Shown here: one piece after another, positions 17,241-25,756 of the stretch
How the letters are laid out: each line of letters starts with the position of its first letter
Numbering within the stretch: position 1 is the first letter of the stretch
Assembly: GCA_937924525.1 (NCBI GenBank)
Contig: CALDSU010000008.1
Coordinates: forward strand, 434,001 to 498,000
Source of the DNA: an uncultured Bryobacteraceae bacterium
GTDB taxonomy: Bacteria; Acidobacteriota; Terriglobia; Bryobacterales; Bryobacteraceae
Length of the DNA stretch: 64,000 nucleotides
Direction: 5' to 3'
Notes under the pieces: generated by a model
Seen by the model: only the letters and a program-made list of their open reading frames with translations
Databases searched by the model: none
What the model was told of the DNA's origin: nothing
Made by a program: the position numbers and the translations under genes

Positions 17241-18110
17241 CTACGGCAACAGCGCGCGGAAGAGTTCACCAGCCCGGGGGGCGGCGTCGCGTCCCCCGGA
17301 GCCGTGCTCCAGGTACACCACCACCACGAACCGGGGATCGCGGGCGGGCGCGAAGCCGGCGAACCAGCCATGGCGTACCGGCCCCGCGCCGGTGGACGTG
17401 CCCGTCTTGCCCGCCACCGGGAACGGCAAGTCTGACGGATTCGCCAGCCGCGCCGTTCCGTACTCGGTGGCGGCTTCCAGCCCCGCGAAGATCAGATCCA
17501 TCGCTTCGTCCGGTTCGCGGAGCGTCTTCCGGCGGAGGGCGAGTTTCCGGTAGGCTTCCGCCACCGCCAGCGGAGTGACTTCCACGCCGGCTTCGCCGAG
17601 CGCCTGCAAGACGACCTGCGCCGAACCGGCCGGCCGCCGCGCCCAACCCGCGGCCTCGCCCGCCATCAAACCCGTCGGCGACGTGAGACCCAGCCGGTTG
17701 AGCAACTCCGGCAGTTCGCCGGGCGGCATCCCCGCCGCGGCAGTGGCGAAGAAGCAGTTGCAGGAGTAGGCCAGCGCCGCCGTGGCATCCAACGGGAGCG
17801 GACTCACCGGATGCGAGCAGTCCAGGATGCGGCCGGCCACGCGCAGGCGCCGCGGACAGACCTGCGCCGTCGGCGTGCGCACGCGCCCGGTATTCACCAG
17901 CGCCAGCAGCGTGAACGGCTTCAACGTAGAACCGGGCCGCACCAGGCGCCGGGCCGCCAGGTCAGGCCGGGTGCACGCCAGCAGCCGCCCGCTGTCGACC
18001 TCCAGGACAATGGCAACGCCCTGCGCGTCCCGCATCACCCGGCCGGCCGCCGCGGGCACGGACTCCCCGCGCGCGACCGCCAACGCCAGCAGCATCCAGG
18101 CGACTACCAC
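17241..18110 (-). CDS. Minimal penicillin-binding transpeptidase
   Basis: About 289 residues from a GTG at 18110; an upstream ATG at 18194 would give 317 residues but overlap the divergent gene. A membrane anchor (VVVAWMLLALAVARG) is followed by a small transpeptidase domain with the three active-site motifs: SxxK in RPGSTLKPF, SxN in ALAYSCNCFF, and KTG in VAGKTGTSTG. It should therefore acylate peptidoglycan or a related substrate, or act as a beta-lactam sensor. It lacks the N-terminal glycosyltransferase or dimerisation domain of large PBPs and is very short. The neighbours give no pathway context. Confidence 0.78.
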   Translation of the reverse strand: MVVAWMLLALAVARGESVPAAAGRVMRDAQGVAIVLEVDSGRLLACTRPDLAARRLVRPGSTLKPFTLLALVNTGRVRTPTAQVCPRRLRVAGRILDCSHPVSPLPLDATAALAYSCNCFFATAAAGMPPGELPELLNRLGLTSPTGLMAGEAAGWARRPAGSAQVVLQALGEAGVEVTPLAVAEAYRKLALRRKTLREPDEAMDLIFAGLEAATEYGTARLANPSDLPFPVAGKTGTSTGAGPVRHGWFAGFAPARDPRFVVVVYLEHGSGGRDAAPRAGELFRALLP

Positions 18111-18145
18111 TGCCGTTATGGTACCCGCGGGCGTATCCTGGAGCC

Positions 18146-18829
18146 ATGAGGCATTGGCTGTCCGCCGCGCTCCTGCTGGCCGCTCCTCCTGCATGGCCGG
18201 GCGCCCAAGGTACGCCGCCCAAAGAGAAACCCGCCGATTATCCCGTATCCGCGGCGGCCGGGCCGCTCACCATCGCCGCGGACTATCTGGTCCGCTCTTT
18301 TGGCCGTGAGGGGGCCATGTTCTGGACGCCGGATTACCTGGTGGTCGAAGTGGCGCTCTTTAGCGCTACGCGGGAACCGGTAGAGGTGGCGCATTCCTGG
18401 TTCACCCTCCAGATCAATGGGAAAAAGCAGGTCTTGATGTCCCAGGCGCCAGGACTGGTCGCCGCGTCAATCCGATATTCGGACTGGGAGATGGAGCGCC
18501 GGCTCGAAGTGGGCGCCGGCGTCGGCGACACGGGGGTGGTGCTCGGGCGCCCCACGCCGCAGGAACGCTTTCCGGGCGATGGCAGCGGCCCGCGGCGCCT
18601 GCCTCCGGCGCCCCGTGCCCCCGATGCCGACGACCGGACAGGTCTGGAACGGGAGCCTGCCCGGACTGCTCCGGAGATGGCCGTGGAGGCCGCTTTGCCG
18701 GAAGGCGCGCAGACCTTGCCCATCGCCGGGTACGTCTATTTCCCGTTCAAAGGCAAACCGAAGTCGATCCGAACTTTGGAACTGCTGGCAGCCACGCCGG
18801 CGGGCGCGGCCACGCTCAAGCTGAAGTAA
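18146..18829 (+). CDS. Secreted hypothetical protein
   Basis: 227 residues with a clear signal peptide (MRHWLSAALLLAAPPAWPGAQG). The mature part has a beta-rich domain (ADYLVRSFG, YLVVEVALFSATREPVEVAHSWFTLQING), a Pro/Arg-rich low-complexity stretch (~145-180), and a final YVYFPFKGKPKSIRTLELL strand pair, a pattern seen in proteins that end with an immunoglobulin-like fold. I do not recognise a named family. It is divergent from the transpeptidase and converges on the MocA-family gene. Confidence 0.65.
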   Translation: MRHWLSAALLLAAPPAWPGAQGTPPKEKPADYPVSAAAGPLTIAADYLVRSFGREGAMFWTPDYLVVEVALFSATREPVEVAHSWFTLQINGKKQVLMSQAPGLVAASIRYSDWEMERRLEVGAGVGDTGVVLGRPTPQERFPGDGSGPRRLPPAPRAPDADDRTGLEREPARTAPEMAVEAALPEGAQTLPIAGYVYFPFKGKPKSIRTLELLAATPAGAATLKLK

Positions 18830-18849
18830 GCGCGCACGCCGGCCGGCGG

Positions 18850-20031
18850 CTAAACTTCTACCTTGCGCGCCGCAGCGTTCCATTTCAGCCGCCGCCCGGT
18901 GCGGAGCGACTCCATGGCCATACAGAGCGCAATGTTGGTCGCCTGTCCGGCTTCCACCGGAGCCGTCGGCTCTTTTCGCGACCGCACACACTCGAGGAAG
19001 TTCCGGATGTGCGCCCGGCTGGCCGATCCAAAGCTGCCAGGGCGTTTTTCAAGCATCGACGGCTTCATATCGATCGCTTTGGGATCTTCTGGGTACAAGG
19101 CGTAGCCTTCGCGCCACACGTCGAAGCGCGCCTTGTTTCCGTGGAAGTTCTTCATCTGGTCGTTGAAGCCGCTGTAGCGCATCGCCTTGTAGCCCAGCGT
19201 GAATGTCGCCAGGTAATTCTCCGGGTACTCAACGATCATGCTGGCCGTCTCGGGCACTTCCGCGCCCAGGTTCGACTGGCCCCCGGCGCAGGTCACCGCC
19301 AAGGGCGCCTGGGAATTCATGAACCATTGAATGGCGTCGATGATGTGGGCCGCCTGGCCAACCAGCAGGCCGCCCGAGTAGTCCCAGTAGTAATACCAGT
19401 GGAAGAATCGCTTCTCATCCATCGGCCGGTCTGGCGCGCTGCCCAGCCACTGCTTCCAGTCCAGCTTGCCCTCCAGTTTGCGGCTGGAGAGGGACGTCTG
19501 GTGGTTGTACCAATAGGAGGTCACCAGCCGGATTTCGCCAAGCTGGCCGGAATCCATCACCTGCTTGGCCTCCTGGAACAAGTCGAAGCTGCGGCGCTGG
19601 GTGCCCACCTGCACGATCCGCCTGGTGCGGCGGACCGCGTCGATCACGTCGAAGCCTTCCGGAATGGTGTGCGCCATCGGCTTTTCGACGTAGACATCCT
19701 TGCCGGCGTTCACGGCGTCGATCACCATGCGGGCGTGCCAGTGGTCGGGAGTGGCCACCACGATGACATCCAGCGACTTATCGTCTAGCATGCGGCGGTA
19801 GTCCGTGTAAGGCTGGGCGGTGGAGGAAGCAACCTTCAGGCCGGCCTGGAGGTTCGTTTCGTAGACATCGCAGACCGCGGCCATCTCGACGCCGATCTCT
19901 TTGAACTCGGCGGTGAGGTAGCGGCCGCGGCCGCCCGCGCCGATCAGGGCGCCGCGCAGGCGGTCATTGGCGCCCAGCACCCGGCTGGCCGCCAGGGCGG
20001 TGGTGGCATAGAGAGCGGTTCGGCGGTTCAT
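18850..20031 (-). CDS. Gfo/Idh/MocA family oxidoreductase with Tat-like leader
   Basis: 393 residues. MNRRTALYATTALAASRVLGAND is a twin-arginine-like leader. The Rossmann half has ALIGAGGRGRYL, AVCDVYETN, VVATPDHWHA and VYVEKPMAH with the signature Lys; the C-terminal half has FHWYYYWDYSGG, GQAAHIIDAIQW (conserved His) and NFLECVRSRKEPTAPVEAG. It closely follows the layout of the 16066-17229 protein but differs in the substrate-domain strand pattern, so it is probably a paralogue with another sugar-like substrate. Nearby genes do not define a pathway. Confidence 0.9.
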   Translation of the reverse strand: MNRRTALYATTALAASRVLGANDRLRGALIGAGGRGRYLTAEFKEIGVEMAAVCDVYETNLQAGLKVASSTAQPYTDYRRMLDDKSLDVIVVATPDHWHARMVIDAVNAGKDVYVEKPMAHTIPEGFDVIDAVRRTRRIVQVGTQRRSFDLFQEAKQVMDSGQLGEIRLVTSYWYNHQTSLSSRKLEGKLDWKQWLGSAPDRPMDEKRFFHWYYYWDYSGGLLVGQAAHIIDAIQWFMNSQAPLAVTCAGGQSNLGAEVPETASMIVEYPENYLATFTLGYKAMRYSGFNDQMKNFHGNKARFDVWREGYALYPEDPKAIDMKPSMLEKRPGSFGSASRAHIRNFLECVRSRKEPTAPVEAGQATNIALCMAMESLRTGRRLKWNAAARKVEV

Positions 20032-20127
20032 CGTGGGCTAGTGTAGCCAATCCTCACCCATGACGGAAATCGAATCTCAGGTAAACACCCATCGAATTCC
20101 GATATGCGGGGGTCGTAAGATGGAAGT

Positions 20128-20355
20128 ATGGATAAACGGATCGCGACGCTGGCCGGAGCTGCCTTGGCCGTGTTCGGAGCCTCCGTGATCATCCTCTTGA
20201 AGCTCCTGCCCGATCGGCGCACGGAAGCCGACTACCTGATCATCGGCAGCGTCGCGACCCTGATCGCGCTCGCCGTGCTGTTCGCCATGCTGACCCTGAC
20301 CGGCAGCGGCGGCAAGCGCGATGTGTTTTTCAAGCGGCGGCCGAAGGGCGGTTAG
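20128..20355 (+). CDS. Small two-helix membrane protein
   Basis: 75 residues with two predicted membrane helices (TLAGAALAVFGASVIILLKLL and IIGSVATLIALAVLFAMLTL) joined by a charged loop (PDRRTEADY), and a basic C-terminus (FFKRRPKGG). No family recognised. It converges on the bactofilin gene with the two stop codons overlapping (20352-20355). Confidence 0.6.
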   Translation: MDKRIATLAGAALAVFGASVIILLKLLPDRRTEADYLIIGSVATLIALAVLFAMLTLTGSGGKRDVFFKRRPKGG

Positions 20356-20840
20356 CGTCCGCCGGCCTGCGCCATGGCCGGTTCGCTGCGCGCCTGCCCC
20401 GGAGGCTTGGCCGCCTCGCCCTTGACGATATCGATGCTCCCCTTGAAATAGGCGCCGTCTTCGATCACGATGCCGGACGTCTTGACGTCTCCCACCAAGT
20501 GGGCGTCTTTATGGATGGTGATGCGGTCGGCGGCATGGACATTGCCTTTGACGTCGCCGCGGATGACCACTTCGCGCGCGCGGATCTGCGCGCGCACCTT
20601 ACCGCTGGCGCCCACGGTGACCCGGTCCTGGGAATCGACCGCGCCTTCCACCTCTCCTTCAATCGTCAGCTCCTCTTTGGCGATCACCTCGCCCTTGATG
20701 ACGACGCTCGCGCCGATGGTGGACGCACGCCGGGACGCCGGAGCGGAAGGCGGCGCGAGAGCAGCCGGCGGGACTGCCGGCCGCGGTTCCACGGGCCTGG
20801 GGGGGACTTCCGGTTCGTTGCGTCTGCTCCACATGGACAT
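20352..20840 (-). CDS. Bactofilin family protein
   Basis: 162 residues from the ATG at 20840, with GAGGAAG upstream. A Pro-rich N-terminus (~1-40) is followed by the right-handed beta-helix core of bactofilins: TIGASVVIKGEVIAKEELTIEG, the repeated hexad-like strands VEGAVDSQDRVTVG, VRAQIRAREVVIRGDVKGNV and HLVGDVKTSGIVIEDGAYFKG. Bactofilins (DUF583, PF04519) polymerise without nucleotides into filaments that scaffold cell shape, stalks or polar proteins in the cytoplasm. The C-terminus has a short flexible tail. Confidence 0.92.
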   Translation of the reverse strand: MSMWSRRNEPEVPPRPVEPRPAVPPAALAPPSAPASRRASTIGASVVIKGEVIAKEELTIEGEVEGAVDSQDRVTVGASGKVRAQIRAREVVIRGDVKGNVHAADRITIHKDAHLVGDVKTSGIVIEDGAYFKGSIDIVKGEAAKPPGQARSEPAMAQAGGR

Positions 20841-20993
20841 GTTTGGTTTTTCTTCCTCAGGTTGTTGAGTATTGGAGTTCAGACCGGAGATCTGCATGCA
20901 CGACACCCGCCAAAGCCTCGGACGCGCCGGACCATGGGGTTAAGCGGCTGGCCGGTAAGAAGTGCCTGGGCTTGGCGGTAAGATTTACTTGCC

Positions 20994-22049
20994 ATGCGGA
21001 AAATCTTCCTGGTCGCTGGGATCCTCGCCGGTCTGCTCGGGGGAGAGTCTTCATTGTACGACAACAAGACGGATTTGCTCGTGGTTCGCGACGCGCCCAC
21101 CGGACCCGCCCGGCCGGTCCAAACCCCCGCCGATTGGGCGCGGCGCCGCGCCCACATCCTGGCGAACATGGAGCGGGTGATGGGCGAATTTCCGCGGCGG
21201 CCGCGCCCTGTGCCGCGGTTCGAAGTCGCCGCGGAAGCGGACACCGGCAAATCCCTGCGCCGCCTGATCTGGTACGAACCCGAGGAGGGAGACCGCGTGC
21301 CCGCCTACCTGTTCCTGCCGAAATCGCCCGGCAGACATCGCGCCGTGCTCGCGCTGCACCAGACCACGCGCATCGGCAAGGCGGAACCGGCGGGTCTGGG
21401 CGGCTATGTCAACCTGCATTATGGCCAAGAGCTGGCTGAGCGTGGCTATGTAGTGCTGGCGCCCGACTATCCGAACTTCGGCGATTATCCCTTCGACCCC
21501 TACGCGCACGGCTACGTGAGCGCGACCATGAAGGGCATCTGGAACCACTCGCGGGCCGTGGATTTGCTGGCGTCGCTGCCGGAAGTGGATTCCGCGCGCC
21601 TGGGCGTCATCGGCCATTCGCTGGGCGGTCACAATGCGCTGTTCGCCGCCGCGTTTGACGAGCGTCTGAAGGCGGTGGTGACCAGTTGCGGGTTCAATTC
21701 CTTCGCCAAGTACATGGGCGGCGACCTGACCGGCTGGAGCCACCGGGGCTACATGCCGCGCGTCGCCAGCGAATACGGCGCGCGCGCGGACCGGATGCCG
21801 TTCGACTTCAGCGAAGTGCTGGCCGCCATCGCGCCCAGGGCGGTTTATATCAACGCGCCGCTCGGCGACGACAACTTCGAGGTGTCCGGGGTAAAGGACG
21901 CGGTGGCGGCGGCGCGGCCCGTCTTCGAGCGGATCTTCGGCGCGGGCGACCGCCTGGTGGCGGAACACCCCGACGCCGGCCACGACTTCCCGCTACCCCA
22001 GCGGATGCAGGCGTACGCGTTCTTGGACCGGCGCCTCGACGGCCGGTAA
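20994..22049 (+). CDS. Secreted alpha/beta hydrolase (dienelactone hydrolase/acetyl xylan esterase-like)
   Basis: 351 residues with an N-terminal signal peptide (MRKIFLVAGILAGLLGG). The alpha/beta-hydrolase core shows the oxyanion segment AVLALHQTT, the nucleophile elbow GVIGHSLGGHNALF (Ser), then AAIAPRAVYINAPLGDDNFE with the likely acid, and the catalytic His in EHPDAGHDFP. The order matches the dienelactone hydrolase/acetyl xylan esterase group seen in secreted carbohydrate-degrading sets of Acidobacteria. The substrate is probably an ester on a plant or microbial polysaccharide; this is inference. Confidence 0.83.
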   Translation: MRKIFLVAGILAGLLGGESSLYDNKTDLLVVRDAPTGPARPVQTPADWARRRAHILANMERVMGEFPRRPRPVPRFEVAAEADTGKSLRRLIWYEPEEGDRVPAYLFLPKSPGRHRAVLALHQTTRIGKAEPAGLGGYVNLHYGQELAERGYVVLAPDYPNFGDYPFDPYAHGYVSATMKGIWNHSRAVDLLASLPEVDSARLGVIGHSLGGHNALFAAAFDERLKAVVTSCGFNSFAKYMGGDLTGWSHRGYMPRVASEYGARADRMPFDFSEVLAAIAPRAVYINAPLGDDNFEVSGVKDAVAAARPVFERIFGAGDRLVAEHPDAGHDFPLPQRMQAYAFLDRRLDGR

Positions 22050-22080
22050 TGCGGCGCTCGCCGCCACCTGCCGAGGCGGG

Positions 22081-22177
22081 GAAAAACCGGGGACGGACAG
22101 CCTTTTTCACTCAGCGAGCAGTGCCGAATTCACGCTTGGTGACTCGAAACAGGCGTCCCTCCCCGGATCTTCACCCA
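22081..22177. repeat. Dispersed intergenic repeat, copy B
   Basis: The second copy of the ~97-bp repeat at 15915-16012, sharing GAAAAACC, GGGACGG, CAGCCTTT, the identical 14-mer TCAGCGAGCAGTGC, CTCGAAA and CCCCGGAT in the same order and spacing. It sits between the hydrolase stop and the truncated minus-strand gene at 22180. Confidence 0.65.
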
Positions 22178-22179
22178 AC

Positions 22180-22491
22180 CTACTGCGCGGGGAGCGCGGG
22201 CGGCGCCGTTTCCAGCCACTTCAGGTTGAAGCGGTAATCGTTGATGCCGCTGATCAGGTGGATCATGCCGTCGCGCGACTGGACCGTGGCCAGGTCGCCT
22301 TTCGGTTCCGCGCTCGAGCGGCTCAAGGTGAACATTTCGTCGTGCCCCATCACGAAGGAACCCGGCTCGATGCGGATGAACTCCATGCCAAGCGAGTTCC
22401 GGTACCGTTTGCCGCTGGGCATTTCCGCCGCAGTGGCGGCCAGGACGGCGGCCGCAGCCGCCAGCAGCAAACGGAGGGTGCGGTGTTTCAT
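22180..22491 (-). pseudogene. Probable deletion relic: FGE-sulfatase start joined to a BNR-repeat end
   Basis: A 103-residue frame with a signal peptide (MKHRTLRLLLAAAAAVLAAT). Residues ~28-47 (NSLGMEFIRIEPGSFVMG) match the opening of formylglycine-generating-enzyme/sulfatase-modifying proteins. The frame then changes character and ends LATVQSRDGMIHLISGINDY followed by RFNLKWLE, which is typical of the last blade of BNR/sialidase-like proteins. The core of both domains is missing. The simplest reading is an in-frame deletion that fused two genes or the ends of one multidomain gene; a genuine small secreted protein remains possible. Confidence 0.5.
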
Positions 22492-22873
22492 GGATCCTCC
22501 CGGGCCGCGTTCTCGCGCGGAAACCGCGGCGCACCGTTCCATGGTGCCGGATCCGCGACTCCCGGGGGAAGCGCTCGGGCTGTTCGGAGACCGGCCGAGG
22601 ACCTGGGGGAGGCGAGATTCCCCGCAGCGCCCTCGCTGGTGGCGCGCTGCGGCGCGCAGAAAAGCTTTCGCTTCCCCGTTCGCGCGATGGCCTGAGGGCA
22701 GCGTAACCGGCGCGCCCAGGCGAGGAGGAACAGCATGCGGCAGGCAACTGGTGAGCGAGGCTGGAACCGAGCCGGCGCGGGCCCGGCAAGCGCCCGGCGG
22801 AGGGGGAGCGAAAGCCCCAGGCAAGCGTGCGCTGCGCGCCGGCCGTGCCGCCGTGTCCCGCTGCACCGATACA
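22492..22873. other. Gene-poor region with a strong hairpin
   Basis: These 382 bp show no convincing coding sequence. A perfect 6-bp stem (GCGCGC-TGCG-GCGCGC) lies at 22642-22657, followed by an A-rich run. The GC-rich, degenerate look suggests leftover sequence from the deletion inferred for the neighbouring relic. Confidence 0.35.
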
Positions 22874-23470
22874 ATGAAAAGGATGCTGCTTCGTATCGCC
22901 GCCTGTCTGACCGCTGCCGCCGCGGCGGCCGCTGCCCAGGCGCCACCGGGGAAAGCGTTTGGCAATCAGGCCGCGCCCCTGCGGATTGAGGTGTTCAGCG
23001 ACTTCCAGTGTCCGGCGTGCAAGAATCTGCACGAAGGCGCGCTGGCTCAGGTCCACCGGGATTACGTGCGCGCCGGCAAAGTGTACCTGATCCACCGCGA
23101 GTTCCCGCTGCCCATGCACCGGTACGCGCGCGAAGCGGCGGCCTACGCGACCGCGGCGGCGCGGCTGAACCGCTACGAGGCCGTGGCGGCGGCGCTGTTC
23201 CGCCAGCAGGCGTTCTGGTCGAACTCCGGCAATGTGGAGGCGGTGGTCGCGGGCGCGGTTTCGCCCGCGGAAATGCAAAAGCTCCGAGCGCTCGTGCGGG
23301 ACCCGCAAACGCAGATGGCCATCGAACAGGACATCGCGCTTGGCAAGCAGAACGCGCTGTCGCAGACGCCGACCATGGTGATCACTAAGGGCTTCCGCCG
23401 CTACCCGGTCGGCGGGAATCAGAACTACGCAATCCTGAAGCGGTTTCTGGACGATTTACTGAGCAAATGA
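22874..23470 (+). CDS. DsbA-family thioredoxin-fold protein
   Basis: 198 residues from the ATG at 22874; the frame runs further upstream but is not coding-like there. A signal peptide (LLRIAACLTAAAAAAAAQ) precedes a thioredoxin fold with the active site FSDFQCPACKNLH (CPAC), an inserted helical domain, and the cis-Pro loop SQTPTMVI. This matches periplasmic disulfide oxidoreductases of the DsbA/DsbG thioredoxin_4 type. It overlaps the MauE-like gene by 4 bp (ATGA), which suggests that the membrane partner passes electrons to or from this protein. Confidence 0.87.
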   Translation: MKRMLLRIAACLTAAAAAAAAQAPPGKAFGNQAAPLRIEVFSDFQCPACKNLHEGALAQVHRDYVRAGKVYLIHREFPLPMHRYAREAAAYATAAARLNRYEAVAAALFRQQAFWSNSGNVEAVVAGAVSPAEMQKLRALVRDPQTQMAIEQDIALGKQNALSQTPTMVITKGFRRYPVGGNQNYAILKRFLDDLLSK

Positions 23471-23916
23471 TGCGCTGGATCCTGCGGTTGCTCCGATGGG
23501 CGATGGGCGGCGTCTTTCTGTATGCCGCCTACACCAAGCTGCGCGAGCCATGGCTGATGTTCGCGATGGCGATCGACTCGTATCAACTGTTGCCGGAGTG
23601 GGCCGTGCTGGCCGTGGCGCGCACGCTGCCCTGGTTCGAACTGGCGCTGGGGCTGGTGCTGCTGAGCGGCTACGGGTTGAAGTATGCGGCGGCGGTGGCG
23701 AGCGGGTTGCTGGGCGGCTTCTTCGCCGTGATGATCTGGGCCTACCTGAAAGGCATGAACGTCGACTGCGGTTGTTTCGGCGCGGGCGACCCGTTGGGTC
23801 CGCGGACGTTGATCCGGGATGGCATTCTGCTGGCGGGCGCGCTGCTGCTGACCGTGCTGGCGTTCCGGCCGGCGCGGGCCTCGGCGAGGGACGAGACGTC
23901 GGTCCTTAGCGCCTGA
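23467..23916 (+). CDS. MauE/DoxX-family membrane protein
   Basis: 149 residues with four predicted helices: WAMGGVFLYAAYTKL near the start, the FELALGLVLLSGYGLKYAA helix, FFAVMIWAYLKG, and a last helix after residue 120. The segment NVDCGCFGAGDPLG, between helices 3 and 4, holds a Cys-Gly-Cys pair as in MauE (methylamine utilisation) and related DoxX-like redox proteins. The DsbA-like gene directly upstream overlaps it by 4 bp, so a MauD/MauE-like thiol-disulfide relay is likely. No methylamine dehydrogenase genes are present, so the client protein is unknown. It ends 11 bp inside the converging hpnD. Confidence 0.82.
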   Translation: MMRWILRLLRWAMGGVFLYAAYTKLREPWLMFAMAIDSYQLLPEWAVLAVARTLPWFELALGLVLLSGYGLKYAAAVASGLLGGFFAVMIWAYLKGMNVDCGCFGAGDPLGPRTLIRDGILLAGALLLTVLAFRPARASARDETSVLSA

Positions 23917-24757
23917 AGCCCGCGGCCGCGCGCGCGACGATCCAGGTTTTCTCGAGCGGGGACAGGGCGATGCGGCGACGGAGCACATCGAAGCCGGAGC
24001 GTTCGATCTTAGCCAGCAATTCTCTATAGATCGCCATCAAAGCCCACAGCGAGGACTGGCAGCGGGGATGCACCATCCGCACCAGCGGCCGCGCCGCCGC
24101 GTAGTAGGCCTTGGCGCGCTGTGCTTCAAACGCCAGCAGGCCGGCGAGCGCGGGCGAAGGGCGGCTTTGCTCCAACTCCCGGGGGGCCACGCCAAAACTC
24201 GCGAGGTCTTCCTCCGGCAGGTAGAGGCGGCCCCGGGCGGCGTCCTCCCGCACGTCCCGAATGATGTTCGTGAGTTGGAAAGCCACGCCGCACTGTTCGG
24301 CCAGCTCGAGCGCGGCCGGGTCATGAAACTCGAAAATGTGCACCGTGGTCAGCCCGACCACGCTGGCCACCTGGTAACAGTAGTGGTAAAGCTGTGCGAA
24401 GTCGGCGAAGCGCCGTGGTTCCAGGTCGGAGGAGACGCCGTCGATCATGTCGTGGAAGTACTGTTTGGGGATGCCGAAGCGGCGGACGGTGTCGTGAAAC
24501 GCCGGCAAGGTGCGGTCGTCGCCGTAGTCGCCCTGCCAGGCGCGCTCGAGGGCCTGCCGCCAGCGCTCCAAGGGCTGGCGGGAAGCGCCGGGTTCGTCGC
24601 TCAGGTCGTCGCAGTACCGCATGAAGGCGTAGACGGCGCACATGGCGTCGCGATGCGCCGCCGGCAGCAGCAGGAACGAGTAGTAAAAATTGCGGGCGCG
24701 CCGCCGGGCTACCGAGCGGCAGTGCGCGTAGGAGGCGGCCAGCCGGTCCGGCATCAC
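23906..24757 (-). CDS. hpnD: Presqualene diphosphate synthase HpnD
   Basis: 283 residues of the squalene/phytoene synthase family. In hopanoid bacteria HpnD condenses two farnesyl diphosphates to presqualene diphosphate. Visible motifs are NFYYSFLLLP, the first Asp-rich motif AFMRYCDDLSDE (family DxxxD), and the second, QLTNIIRDVREDAARGRLYLP. The start is a GTG at 24757 (or the ATG at 24754), overlapping the hpnC stop by 4 bp. It is the last gene of the operon. Assignment to HpnD rather than HpnC rests on gene order and the YLPEEDL ending of motif two, so some uncertainty remains. Confidence 0.88.
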   Translation of the reverse strand: MMPDRLAASYAHCRSVARRRARNFYYSFLLLPAAHRDAMCAVYAFMRYCDDLSDEPGASRQPLERWRQALERAWQGDYGDDRTLPAFHDTVRRFGIPKQYFHDMIDGVSSDLEPRRFADFAQLYHYCYQVASVVGLTTVHIFEFHDPAALELAEQCGVAFQLTNIIRDVREDAARGRLYLPEEDLASFGVAPRELEQSRPSPALAGLLAFEAQRAKAYYAAARPLVRMVHPRCQSSLWALMAIYRELLAKIERSGFDVLRRRIALSPLEKTWIVARAAAGFRR

Positions 24758-25740
24758 GCAGCCTTCCGGAAAACCTGGCGGAGGACGCAGCGCAGCAGCA
24801 GGCCCATCCGCTCGCCCCTGCCGATGGCGGGGCGGACGGACAGCACGTCATAATCGAGCGCGCGAATCTTCTCGAGCACCCGCATCCCTCCGCGGCTGAA
24901 TAACTCCAGGTCGAAGCCCAGGCGGCGATCCACCGTGCCGGCCAGCGGCAGCCCTTCGTGAAAGAATCGTTCGGCCACATCCACGGCTTCGCGCAAGGCC
25001 GCGCGGAAGCCGGGCGTGGCCCGCCCGGCCGCAATGTCCTCCTCGCGCGCCCCGTGCCGGGCCAGCAGATCCTGCGGCAGGTAGACGCGGTTCTTCCGCC
25101 AGTCGACGGCGACGTCCTGCCAGAAGTTCGCAAGCTGGAGCGCGGTGCAGGTCGCATCCGCCAGGCGACGGCGCCCGTCGTCGCGATAGCCGCACAAATG
25201 CAGCACCAACCGGCCAACCGGGTTGGCCGAGTAGCGGCAGTATTCGAGCAGTTCCGGGAAATTCCGGTAGCGGGTGACGGTCTGGTCCTGCACGAATGCG
25301 CGGATCAGGTCCGCGAACGGCTCCCTGGGAACGCCGTGGCGGCGCACCGTGCCGGCCAGGGCCACGAAGACGGGGTGAGTCGCCTCGCCGCGATACATCG
25401 CCTCCAGTCCGTCGCGCCACCAGCCGAGCAGGCGCAGGCTTTCCTGCGGATCCCCGACCTCATCGCCCAAGTCGTCCGCCCAGCGGCAGAACGCGTAGAC
25501 GTTGTAAAAATCCTGGTGCAGGCGTTTGGGCAACAGAAAGCTAACGACGTGGAAGTTCTCGTAATGCCGGGTGGCGAGCCAGCGGGTATAGCGCTCGGCT
25601 TCGCCGGGAGGATAGGCGCGGGCGCACTCCTCCGGCGAGGCGACAAATTCGCGCGGGGAAAGGAACCCGGCCTCGGCGCCGCGGCGCACGCGCCGGATCC
25701 GGTCTGGAGGCTCGCCGGCGGGCCGGCCGGAACCCAGCAT
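24754..25740 (-). CDS. hpnC: Hydroxysqualene synthase HpnC
   Basis: 328 residues, a second squalene/phytoene-synthase paralogue. HpnC turns presqualene diphosphate into hydroxysqualene, which HpnE then reduces to squalene. Motifs: HYENFHVVSFLLPKRLHQD, the Asp-rich AFCRWADDLGDE, and QLANFWQDVAVDWRKNRVYLP, where the WQDV-x-DW form is typical of HpnC. It overlaps hpnD by 4 bp and follows the first dehydrogenase by 16 bp. The partner hpnE (an FAD amine-oxidase-like gene) is not seen in this window, so it must be elsewhere if this route works. Confidence 0.88.
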   Translation of the reverse strand: MLGSGRPAGEPPDRIRRVRRGAEAGFLSPREFVASPEECARAYPPGEAERYTRWLATRHYENFHVVSFLLPKRLHQDFYNVYAFCRWADDLGDEVGDPQESLRLLGWWRDGLEAMYRGEATHPVFVALAGTVRRHGVPREPFADLIRAFVQDQTVTRYRNFPELLEYCRYSANPVGRLVLHLCGYRDDGRRRLADATCTALQLANFWQDVAVDWRKNRVYLPQDLLARHGAREEDIAAGRATPGFRAALREAVDVAERFFHEGLPLAGTVDRRLGFDLELFSRGGMRVLEKIRALDYDVLSVRPAIGRGERMGLLLRCVLRQVFRKAA

Positions 25741-25756
25741 GGCGACGGAGGCTGGA

